Below, piece after piece: positions 25,929 to 36,633 of a DNA stretch of 64,000 bases (positions within the stretch are counted from its first letter, which is position 1; each line of letters starts with the position of its first letter). Source of the DNA: Cardiocondyla obscurior (lineage: Eukaryota > Arthropoda > Insecta > Hymenoptera > Formicidae); assembly GCF_019399895.1 (NCBI RefSeq), contig NC_091891.1:496001-560000 (forward strand). The letters are read 5' to 3'. The position numbers and the translations under genes were made by a program. The notes below the pieces were generated by a model, which was given only the letters and a program-made list of their open reading frames with translations, did no database searches and was not told the origin of the DNA.

Positions 25929-27344
25929 GTTACTGAATATTTCCTACTGCTGTAAGAAACAAGGATATCACCAAATAAATAAGAAGGCAGCTATTTTGGT
26001 AATTCACCACAATGTCAACAAGATTCTAAGCATTATTATCACTCGCTCCTGTTAACAGACACTAATATAGGTACTTGACAAATTAATCACGTGTAATTTA
26101 ATATTGACCATGTGAAATTTGATTGGCAAATATTTTTTAATTAACCCTGTTATATTGATTTGATGGCAATAATCCTTGCACGTGTTAGTTACATATTATT
26201 AAATTGCAACTATACAAGCTCAAAAAAAAATTAAAAAAAAATTTTATTTTTAATTATTAAATACAAGTAATTAATTTAATAAAATGTAATAAGGCTACTG
26301 ACTTAAAAAAAATACAAAAAATTGTTAAGACGTTAAGAAATAAACGGACAAAGCAAATAGTATAACTGTCCACTGAGCTTTTACTCCTTGCGATCACAAA
26401 ATATTAATTATGACAACTATTCTTTTATAAACTTTGCTCGTTGAAAAAAAATGGTTACAGGGTGTAATCCAACGCAGGATGTACCAATCACAGAAAAACA
26501 ATAATTCTTCGTCACGTATCTTTATCCGCAAATAAAGACTTGACAAATAATTTATAATTAATTAATTCGCGCGTAAAGTTCTACCTCGGTACTTAAGAAC
26601 TCGGTTTAACATACAAAAGTTCACTTTATCATCTAGTATTAACACACGAGATCACAGTGCCTAGCGTGCCTAGATGTTACTGAGAGAAGGCTTGAATGAA
26701 AATCATCCTCGGGGCATCAACGAAACACACGCGTTCGCGCGATTGTCACCGGCTTGGTTGGAAACGTGGTATCAGTGACGCTCGCATTGGATCGCAGAGC
26801 ATCACAGTGAGGGAAAAAGAAGGAAAGACAGCGAGATGAAAGAGGACAAAAGTCTGTTTTAGTGGCAATTTGAATTGTGTGGGGGTAGAAGAAACGAACA
26901 ACCTTTCACTTTTTGACAAGTTCTGAGTTCCTCCTTCACTTTGTTGTAACTATAATTAATATAAATAAATATAAGACGTCGTCTTTGTTCATGTCTCTTT
27001 TGCTTTTCTATATGTCTAGAGATAACGTTACAATCTGAGAAGTATATATATACAAGTAATTTGTCAGAATTAGATAACATCATCGTCATCAGAATTAGAT
27101 AATAAATCTGCTTGTTAAAAAAACTTATCTATTTTTTACACGTGATTATTGTTTTAGGTACGTATATGTACGTACAGGTATTTATTACACAAACTACACA
27201 TTGTTGATAACAAATTGTTTGCCACTTATTGTTAAGCGATAGCACGATGACTTTTGAAAATCACTACTTTTCATACGTTTATAATAGGTATATTTAAAAT
27301 GGTAAAATATACCTTATAAAGAAACAAGAATTATCGTTGATATA
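25929..27344 (-). other. Probable Nox5 5' region
   Basis: Upstream of the Nox5 ATG a minus-strand acceptor (ttcttacagcag, about 25950-25962) indicates at least one untranslated upstream exon. A GC-richer block at about 26640-26830 on the minus strand could be that exon or the promoter, but I could not fix its donor. The remainder is AT-rich and featureless. Confidence 0.4.
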
Positions 27345-27523
27345 CAGTCACTCATAAAATGATTCAAAGACTACTAAATTTTGACTTTTAATTTTTATAT
27401 TTTTAATATACATACAAGAAACAAGAAAAAAATATTATATTGCGTTAGGTTGCACTATATAGATGACAAAAGCACACGAATTTAAACCTTGTAGTAGTAT
27501 CCGAATCATTTTGTGAGCAACTG
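27345..27523. mobile_element. Short non-autonomous Tc1-like element (MITE)
   Basis: The element begins cagtcactcataaaatgatt and ends with an inverted match (aatcattttgtgagcaactg), flanked by TA on both sides (27343-27344 and 27524-27525), the Tc1/mariner target duplication. The left 125 or so bases align with the outer arm of the large element at 33534-35150, including the shared ctaaattttgacttttaat and gttgcacta strings, whereas only about 35 bases remain at the right. It is therefore an internal-deletion derivative of the same family, with no coding capacity. Confidence 0.85.
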
Positions 27524-27525
27524 TA

Positions 27526-28574
27526 CATGTGTCAAAGGAAGACTTATAGAGTTGTTTTTTAAATACACGTTTGACTGTAAAAAATATCAGTTAATTTTAG
27601 AAACCTGTTTCCGTCTGGAATGTAAGAGAAAGATCACAAAATTAATTCGATGCCGCATAGCCAGATACACGTTTGTCGTCAAATCTTTATCGATCGGAAT
27701 TGCAAAATATTTTGCGCGTATAAAAACACAGTTTTCTTTATTTTTTTTTTTTTTTTTGTTTTTTGAGCAATAATAAAATGTCATTTATATGCAGTTTTGC
27801 ATATACAGGAAATGTAGAAATGTCATGTTATATTTTCTGAAAATTAAATAAATAATTGTAATTAAGTCTTTGCATTTGTGACATTGTACGAACAATAGCA
27901 AATACTACTAGAATATTACAGTTTTTGTTAGAATTGTCCCAACTTCTACCACGTTCGATCCATAAAGGTCGTATAGAGATGCGCTTGCGCTTCTTGGAGC
28001 ACTTGCGCGGTGGAAGTCGTGCATGAACCGAGTCTTCGACGCGTTGCTTCCCCTCCTAGTCTCTCGGACAGGACAGGACTGGATAGAACAGGATTAACAA
28101 CGAGCAATGAGCGTGTCCTGAAAAATCTTGAAATGAGCCTTACGTCTTTCAAGCTAATGAAATACATATTACTTTCCGGCTGAGAACTTCCATAAAATAA
28201 GCAGAGTTTAATCCTAGTACAAGGTCTGGTAAAAGTTATCTCTTATTAATATATAATAATGTACTTTGTTTCAATAATCTTTTAAGATAATAGTTCTTTT
28301 TTTAGGATACAAAATACGTACGTAATAAATCGTATATCGATAGTAACGCGATATAAAAATATTATTGGAAAAAAATACATATATTTGCAATGAAAAGCAC
28401 ACAATATTTCATAAAATATGTATTTAAAATTTAGAAATTGTAAATATTTTCATGCACATAGAAAATTATTTTTTTTGTTTTTATATATAAAACGTAATAT
28501 ATATTAAATACGTAATAAAATTTTAATTTGCATATTTTGCATATTTAAAGTTAATTAGTTTTGCATACTTACAG
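27526..28574. other. Chaoptin 5' flank
   Basis: Non-coding. A GC-richer patch at about 27950-28090 contains short imperfect repeats (gacaggac, gatagaacagg). A minus-strand ORF through it has no known motif. The bases ttacag directly before the chaoptin ATG suggest that the initiator ATG opens a second exon, with a 5' UTR exon upstream that I could not locate. Confidence 0.4.
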
Positions 28575-30771
28575 ATGACATTTGACGTAATTCGATTCAG
28601 AAATATATTCTTCCTGCTTTGGAGTTGCAACTTTGTAAGATGTTACAACATTCCTTGCACATTTAACACCATGTGTATGTGTTGGGTTCAGGATGATAAC
28701 GACGACTTTACAAAGATGGATATCAGTTGTATGGGAGTCCCATTTGCACGATTTCCTGGTATGCCAAAGAGAAATTAATGTTACTATTAATTAACAAATT
28801 TTTTTTGTTATAAGAATTTAATTTTATTGTAACAGGAAATGATTTTTTTATCTACTTATCATTATTAGCATGCTTTGTCATTTTTGCTTAACGTTACTAT
28901 ACATATAAATACCCTGATACACCCTTCTTTATTATGACGACGATATAATACATATAAAAATATTTCAGACGTATCAGTGAATTATGTGGCACAACTAGAT
29001 ATTGCTGGATCCGGGATACAAGTGTTGGATAATGACGCGCTGGCAGGTTCAGCAGGTGTCGAGGCTTTGGGACTCATGAGCAATCGATTATCCAGTATAG
29101 GTGACAAGTCTCTGTTGTAAGTTTATTTTTAATTTTTTCCTCGTGCATAATACAAGCTTACATTTTTCGCATAGATTGATTACGAGACAAAGTTTTGCTT
29201 GTTAGACTTTTTTTTTATTTTTATATCTTTTAATAAAAAATAAAATTATACGTACCTAAATTTAATTTAATACTATAATGATCTTGAACCAAATTCTGAA
29301 CAACTATGACGAGAAATTTATACCTTTTATGTCTTTTTTGTAAGAGGAGTTACGGACAGTCTACGTTCTTTGGATCTAAGTTACAATTCCCTTGAGGATG
29401 TGCCTTTCAAGGTTTTTCGTGATCTGAAGAAATTAAATTGGCTTAATATGCACAGGTATGTAATTATAATTAATACATATTGTATATGTATTATATGTAC
29501 GTATACACACGTGTATATGCGTGTATGTGCGCGTGTGTATTGAAAAATTATTTTAATTATAAAATTAATTTTAATTAATTAATTAAATTTATTAATTTAA
29601 TCACTTATTAGCAATCATTTAACGTCGTTGGACGGCGACTGGGGTCATACCAAAGAAACTCTAACGAACGCATTTTTCGGTGATAACTCGATCACTGAAG
29701 TACCGAGAATTTTTTCAAGTTTTGCTGCTCTGGTATGGTTGAATTTAGACAACAATAACATCGAGGAACTCTTTAAAGATTTTTTACCGCCTAACATGCA
29801 CACTTTGAGCATTAATAATAATCTTTTGAAAGATTTTCCACAATCTTTGAAAGACCTAAAAGAATTAACTTGGCTCTATATGAGAGGAAATGATCTAAGG
29901 TATCTGGAACTGCCAGATTTCCACAGTCCGAATTTAGAGCTCATTGATGTCAGCGAAAATGCTATCGAATGGATAAAGACGCCTATCTTGAGCAATCGTA
30001 CTATAAAAATTAGAGATTTTAATTTAGACGGAAATAAACTGGTCTCGTTGCCAAGTAGAATGTTTAATCGCCTCGAGACTAGAAGACTTCATCTATCGTC
30101 AAATAGTATTAGGAACGTTGATAAAGAAGCCTTCCACGGTTTAGAAGACAGTCTCGAATATTTAAATTTGGAGAATAATAATTTACCGACGGTACCAAGT
30201 GCTGTTAGCCAGTTAAAAATGTTGTCGTACCTCTATTTAGCCAACAATGAAATTCGAAATATTTCTGGAGAGTCTTTTCAAGCATTTGCGGAGCATCTCA
30301 AGGCCCTTTCTCTTGCAACTAACAACTTAGATGCAGTACCTGTGGCTGCTTTATCCAGGTAATTTTAATATTATTATTTAAAAAAATACTTTTTTTTTTA
30401 TGTAAAACCAGAATAAGCTATCTGTGTTAATCACATTCGTAAGGTTTTATATTATATAGACAGATTGTAAAAGTTAAATCACACAATAAAAAATGCGAAT
30501 AAATAGTATGAAATTCTAATAGCGGAAAGAAAATTTGACACAATATATCTGACAATTAATTTTCGAAACAGATGCCAGAGGCTATTGCACCTGAATCTCG
30601 GTTACAACAAGATCTTCCATGTCGAACCGGGTGATTTCGAGTGGGCTGAGGACCTTGAGATCTTACTGCTCCGGAACAATATCCTGATGAAATTGAAAGC
30701 CGAGACTTTCAAGGGCGCCGGTAATTTTACGTTTCTTATTTTAATTGTAAAAATATATTATTTAAAGTCAT

Positions 30772-30807
<36 letters not shown>

Positions 30808-33800
30808 TCACAAAGTGAATGATATAAATTATATTAATGATACGCTATTAATAAAAATATACAATACAGTTTTCTGTAAAAGTATTATAATTACATGTAC
30901 ACTCACCGTCAGAAATGGCATTCGTGATACTACGACGGCGGCTAGCGTACGTGATCTTGGCGTGATGTGTGTCGAATCTCACACGAAACGCGCGCGTAGA
31001 TGTGTTGCGGAGCACCGGTTACAGAGGACTGATGTGAGAGGGAACGCGGCCTACACCTCTCCACGCTCGGCGGCTGAGAGTGGAGGAAATCACGTACGCC
31101 AGCCGCCGTCGCCGCTCGTCGCAGCAAATGCCATATCTGCTTTTATCAGTGTACGTACGTACAAGAATTTATCTTTAATTTAGAACTTTCTTCTAGGTAA
31201 ACTAAAAGAGCTTAGCCTGTCTTTCAATCATTTGACGGAACTCGATGACGATTGCTTCGTTGGTCTCGAAGAGAGCCTAGATATTCTCGAGTTAAGTTTT
31301 GCTTTTGCTACGGACGTTTTTCCGCAGCGTGCACTTAGACCACTTTCAAATCTCCGGTGGCTGGTTTTAGATAACAACAATTTTCAAACAATTGAGACGA
31401 CAGCCTTCTACTCTTTTCAACAATTGCGTTACATTAACATGGAGTCAAATAGGCTACATTACTTACCTGAAAGGATATTTCTCTCAAGTGTGCACCCAGA
31501 GCTAAGGGACGTTAAATTGGGATACAACTTTTTGGAGGCAATACCCGAGTCAAGTTTCCATAATTTAACTGAATTACTATCTCTCGATTTAACTGGCAAT
31601 CGAATAAGAGTCTTAACGCCTGGCTCCATCGTAGATTGTCCAAAACTAGTGACCATTTCGTTGGCTTATAACCGAATACACAAAATTGAAAGAAACGCGT
31701 TATATGGTTTATCCAGCTTGCGTTTTCTTCATATGGAGTTCAATAAGCTGACCGTACTGGATTTGGGCGCTATTTCAGAAATCGGTGGCCCCGATTTTGC
31801 ATTAAACGTTTCTTACAATGCAATCGCATTTATCGATTCGGTATCTACAATGAACAATCTTACCAGATTAGATCTTGGATTTAACAATATCAGCCATTTG
31901 TCGGCGGACACGTTTTATGGAACACCCGATTTGAAAAATTTAAATCTGCGGAATAATTTTCTTTCAAGGATCGATCCTGGTGAGTGAGTAATAATTTTCG
32001 TTTAGGCAAAAAATAATTTTTTGCAGCTTTAATTTTTTTATCGAAGATAAATTACTATAGATGATCTTTAGATAGATTTACACTCGTATTTTTAATTACA
32101 AAGTATTAATATTTTTATTTTTAATTTCTCAAACAGTAAAAGCAACTGTAATTTATCTATATATTGTTTTAGGAACATTTGCATTCCCTCACTTAGAAAC
32201 TCTGGATCTGAGTAACAATAAGATAGAAACGTTACGCAAGCAGTCTTTCCACGGTTTGGAATCGCTGCAGTGGCTGAATCTTGGCGAAAACGAAATAACG
32301 CAGTTGTCGACAGAACAGTTTCGAAATCTGAAAAGTTTGAGGATTTTGATTCTTTCGAACAATAAAATTCGTTCGTTACCAAAAGACGTTTTTGAGGGCA
32401 CTAGATTAGAAATTCTCGATCTCAGTCACAATAAATTTACCGTCGTACCTTCATCGTCATTCTTAGAAGTTGGATATACATTAAGGGACCTCAATATGGC
32501 AGAAAACTTTTTGGATCACCTTGATTCGACTGCTTTTCCAACTTCTCAGCTTATATCACTGAATCTGGCACAAAATCGTCTAACTATTCTACCAGATAAT
32601 TCGTTTGTTTCCTTGGGAAAATTACTAAGTTTAAATGTATCGCAAAACATTCTTCAGGCAAATTTTAAGGAACTATTTCATTATTTACCAGACCTCCGAC
32701 ATCTCTACTTATCTAATTGCGGGCTTAGAAGTATACCATTACTGCCATTAACAAATTTAAACGTTTTAGATTTATCTTTTAACAATGTTGACGAGACAAT
32801 CGACAAGCAGTTTCAATATTTAGAAAGTTTAAAAATTCTTTTCTTAATAAATAATTCGCTGACATCAATGCCCGGTGTTAGACTGAGCCTTCTAAGAGAA
32901 CTTGATGTTTCTGGTAATCCTATCGAGGTCAGTTAAAATTAATTTAAAAAAAAAATTGTATCTTTAGAAAAATAAAAGCTATTTTATAATTTTACAGGAG
33001 CTAACAAAAGAGAATTTCTTGGGATATCCAAGATTGGAAAAATTAAACTTGAGGAATTTAAACAGAACCAAATCAGTGGACAAAGATTGTCTGCATCCTT
33101 TAAAATATTTAAAACACTTGCGAATCCAAACGTGGCCTCAGGCCGACGGGTTTCATCTGCGTAACTTACTATCCGGTTTACCACTTCGAACGGTCGAGAT
33201 TCAAGTGACGGAACATTTACTAAAGCATCAGATACAAAACGTCTTTACAAAACAATTGAGAGAACTGACTATCACTGGAACCGATCTCGAGTTGATCTCC
33301 TCCGAAGCGTTCTCTACTATCGAAGGCGGAGAACTGGTATTACGAATCAAAGATACGCACGTTCAACGATTACAGTCAGATATTTTTCTATCGTTGACAA
33401 AGAGATTGTCGCAGCTTACGCTGGACCTAAGGAACAATCATATCAACGAATTAAGTCCGTCGATAATTTATGGAAATCTTTCGTGGGAGACTGTAGGGAC
33501 CAACATGGTGGCTGGTAAGTTTATAATAATATACAGTCGGTCACAAAATGATTCGGACACTAGTAAATTTTGACTTTTAATATCTATATCATAAATATAT
33601 TTACAAGGCAGAACGAAAATATACTACATAATGTTATGTTGCACTACAGAGAAAGTAATAACATAAAAAACTTTTTGTTATTATTTATTGTTTTTACGAA
33701 ATAAAATAAAAACCAAAAAATGACGAAATTTTATGTCACAAAATGATTCGGACACTTTTGCAATAATGATTATAAAACTGAAATAAACAAGAATTTAATA

Positions 33801-35594
33801 TTTTGTTGGGTATCCATTTTGTTTAAGTACGTGTTGTAATCGTTTGGGTACTGTAGAAATCAAATTTTTTAAATAATCTACGCTAATATTTTCCCATTCT
33901 TCTTTCAATCGTCTCTTCAGTTCTTCTGTTGACGTTATAGTGGTTTTACGAACTCTACGGTCCAATTCGTCCCAAACATTTTCGATAGGATTTAGGTCGG
34001 GCGATTGCGGAGGTGGTTGTAAAATATTTTTACAGTTGTAAAGTAAATACTCTTGCACTATTCTTGATTTGTGCTTTGGATCGTTATCTTGATATAATTT
34101 AAAACTATTCGCAATCCCCATACTTGAAGCACTTCTTTGTAAATTGTTTTTTAAAATATCTAAATATTTATTTTTATCGAGAATTCCATCTATAAAAACT
34201 AATTCTCCTACTCCAAAAGCGGAAACACACCCCCAAACCATCACAGAACCTCCTCCATGTTTCACAGTTCCTTGTAAATTTTTGGGATTCAAATGTTCGT
34301 TAACTTTTCGCCACACTCTTACTCTACCGTCACTTCCAAACACATTAAACTTAAGTTTAATGTGTTTGGAAGGCGAAAAGTTAACGAACATTTGAATCCC
34401 AAAAATTTACAAGGAACTGTGAAACATGGAGGAGGTTCTGTGATGGTTTGGGGGTGTGTTTCCGCTTTTGGAGTAGGAGAATTAGTTTTTATAGATGGAA
34501 TTCTCGATAAAAATAAATATTTAGATATTTTAAAAAACAATTTACAAAGAAGTGCTTCAAGTATGGGGATTGCGAATAGTTTTAAATTATATCAAGATAA
34601 CGATCCAAAGCACAAATCAAGAATAGTGCAAGAGTATTTACTTTACAACTGTAAAAATATTTTACAACCACCTCCGCAATCGCCCGACCTAAATCCTATC
34701 GAAAATGTTTGGGACGAATTGGACCGTAGAGTTCGTAAAACCACTATAACGTCAACAGAAGAACTGAAGAGACGATTGAAAGAAGAATGGGAAAATATTA
34801 GCGTAGATTATTTAAAAAATTTGATTTCTACAGTACCCAAACGATTACAACACGTACTTAAACAAAATGGATACCCAACAAAATATTAAATTCTTGTTTA
34901 TTTCAGTTTTATAATCATTATTGCAAAAGTGTCCGAATCATTTTGTGACATAAAATTTCGTCATTTTTTGGTTTTTATTTTATTTCGTAAAAACAATAAA
35001 TAATAACAAAAAGTTTTTTATGTTATTACTTTCTCTGTAGTGCAACATAACATTATGTAGTATATTTTCGTTCTGCCTTGTAAATATATTTATGATATAG
35101 ATATTAAAAGTCAAAATTTACTAGTGTCCGAATCATTTTGTGACCGACTGTATGTATAACAAAAATGCATAAATATAAATATTACAATTAATAAAACTTT
35201 TAACAAAAATTTTCTAACGTGTTTTCTAATAATTAAAATTCTTAATTAAGCTAAAATACCATTCTTTTTAGGTGGACTGCAGGTATCTGGTAATCCGCTC
35301 GAATGCGACTGTGAGATCGCGTGGCTTAGTTTATGGCTACGCAGATGGCTCAGAGAATCCCGTCAGATTCATACAGCGTCACAATCCGACGCCAGACAAC
35401 TCAGAACCATAGCTGGCCGAGCTGTATGCACGGAAACAACGCCATCTTATTCGTCCGACAAAGTCCTGCTGACTTTAGGTACGCCGCACACCGCTTGCCA
35501 AGCATCTGCCCTCAGCTCTGGAAATTACGAGCGACTTGCAACAGCCTGGTTGGCCTTCGTCAAGTTCTTCATTCTTGTTTTCATCGCCAATTAA
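28575..35594 (+). CDS. chp: Chaoptin-like leucine-rich-repeat surface glycoprotein
   Basis: In Drosophila chaoptin is a GPI-linked homophilic adhesion protein of photoreceptor microvilli; this gene may be chaoptin or a close paralogue. Exons: 28575-28758, 28969-29116, 29345-29455, 29612-30358, 30572-30720, 31197-31979, 32173-32927, 32998-33514, 35272-35594 (3717 nt, 1238 aa); all phases close. A hydrophobic signal (FRNIFFLLWSCNFVRC) is followed by an N-terminal Cys cap (CTFNTMCMCW) and a long array of typical LRRs, for example LRSLDLSYNSLEDVPFKVF and LTRLDLGFNNISHLSADTF. The last exon gives an LRR C-terminal cap (NPLECDCEIAWLSLW plus later Cys residues). The protein ends in a hydrophobic tail (WLAFVKFFILVFIAN) without a cytoplasmic domain, fitting a GPI signal. 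The length is near that of fly chaoptin (about 1,300 aa). AATAAA at about 35668 is a likely poly-A signal. Introns 5 and 8 carry transposons. Confidence 0.93.
30779..30808. repeat. CA dinucleotide microsatellite
   Basis: About 13 CA units in chaoptin intron 5, preceded by a short TA tract; it extends an ORF artefactually with Thr-His residues. Confidence 0.88.
30898..31153. mobile_element. MITE family A, copy 2
   Basis: 256 bp with inverted ends: TACACTCACCGTCAG at the left and a diverged reverse complement ending ATCAGTGTA at the right. Both subterminal regions carry GACGGCGGCTAGCGTACGTG or its complement, so the termini extend about 60 bases imperfectly. The element begins TACACT and ends AGTGTA, which could be a TA target duplication around a CACT end. 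It aligns in reverse orientation with 41448-41703, including the GTGACCGG/CCGGTTAC core. It makes up over half of the 476-base chaoptin intron. ORFs across it are not genes. Confidence 0.85.
33795..34352 (-). pseudogene. Tc1-like transposase fragment, left arm
   Basis: About 185 codons of the C-terminal catalytic region are open on the minus strand, from the palindrome centre out to the stop at 33795-33797. It retains the FGSDGR strand, GGGSVMVWGC, the second catalytic Asp and the catalytic Glu. It lacks the helix-turn-helix DNA-binding half and the first catalytic Asp. The frame is intact over what remains, indicating recent activity of the family. Confidence 0.88.
34353..34889 (+). pseudogene. 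Tc1-like transposase fragment, right arm
   Basis: Mirror copy of the left-arm fragment on the plus strand, ending at 34889. Near the centre it lacks 21 bases (7 codons) relative to the left arm, so the strand after FNVFG is shortened in frame. The rest reads identically to the left arm. It is truncated at the same place and not functional on its own. Confidence 0.88.
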
Positions 35595-36633
35595 TTACGA
35601 ATTTATATCACAATCTTTCGTGATGAGCCTAGTCTTTAAAGTTCACAATGTGATCTTTTTTAATGTCAGATTTACCAATAAAAATAGTTGATTACGAGAT
35701 GCGCTTTTTATCATATTTACCCACAATTAATTGGAGAAGATAAAATGTTCACCGGTAGCTTTATTCGTCAAGGTATACTATAATTATTTTTCGACACGTA
35801 CGACATTCCGCTACCTGGGTGATATCTGATCGAGCTACGATAGAAGAATGCGCCAGAAGTAACGTTATGAAAACAATGTCGAGGGGTTGGCCGCTCACCG
35901 AACTTTGTTTGTTTATCTCACTCTTTTACAATTCAACGTATTATAAAAGAATTTATATTTACATCAAATACTATGTCAAATATGAACTTTAATGTATATC
36001 ATAAATCTGTAACTGGAGAATACGTTGTGGTATTTATCAATTATTCAATAATTTGTACGTTACTTAATTTACATTTAAAAAATTAATATAATTAATGTCA
36101 GAATATATAGTATATAAATTACATTAAAGGAACGAGAAACGTTTAAAGTACTATTAAGATATGTTAAACAATTTTCTTCAACGTAGAAAAAGTAAAAGTA
36201 AATAACGCGCGCAAAGCGCTTTGTAATATCCAGTCTTTATAAAAGAAAAAAAGAACAAGTATAGATTAAAAACAATTAATATAAAGGTAATAGCTATTTC
36301 AAGACTTTATCTTTATTTACAAATGTAATTATTATGATTTCGCTTGTGCTTTATACAGATGGCGAGGGTAAAGATATACGAGAATGGAAAAAAAAATCTT
36401 AAAAAATAAAAATTAAAATGTAGATAATAAGATACTTGTGGAAAAATGTATAATGGAAGAAAAACATTAGAGAGGATAAAATTCGCTGACGCGCGATAAT
36501 ATTATACTTACTGCTTGCAAATTAATGAACACTTTCAATAAAATTACTTTCCCTAGACTTCCTCCATCATTTTTGTTTTTATTTTACAGCTTCACGTATC
36601 GCATGAAATTATCTTTGTTACTGCTCTTTACTT
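35595..36633. other. Intergenic region between convergent chaoptin and Cht7
   Basis: Contains the chaoptin 3' UTR (AATAAA at about 35668) and the presumed Cht7 3' UTR. It is AT-rich, with no credible coding region and no repeat beyond short A runs. Confidence 0.55.

Larger units (their letters stand above)
33534..35150. mobile_element. Palindromic Tc1-like transposon: two head-to-head 3' halves
   Basis: Flanked by TA at 33532-33533 and 35151-35152. Left arm 33534-34352 and right arm 34353-35150 are reverse complements over about 800 bp; apart from 21 bases present only near the left-arm centre (about 34308-34332) I saw no difference. Each arm carries the transposase C-terminal region reading outwards (left arm minus strand, right arm plus strand), with DNDPKH and PDLNPIENVWDEL; 34 residues lie between the second catalytic Asp and Glu, as in Tc1 DD34E enzymes. 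The N-terminal DNA-binding domain and the first catalytic Asp are missing from both arms, so neither can encode an active enzyme. The terminal motif cacaaaatgattcggacac recurs inside each arm (33737-33755), an IR/DR-type end. It fills most of chaoptin intron 8. Confidence 0.93.

Noticed and set aside
30815..31183. 122-codon plus-strand ORF in the chaoptin intron
   Set aside because: It is created by the MITE at 30898-31153, whose other copies are not open in this frame.
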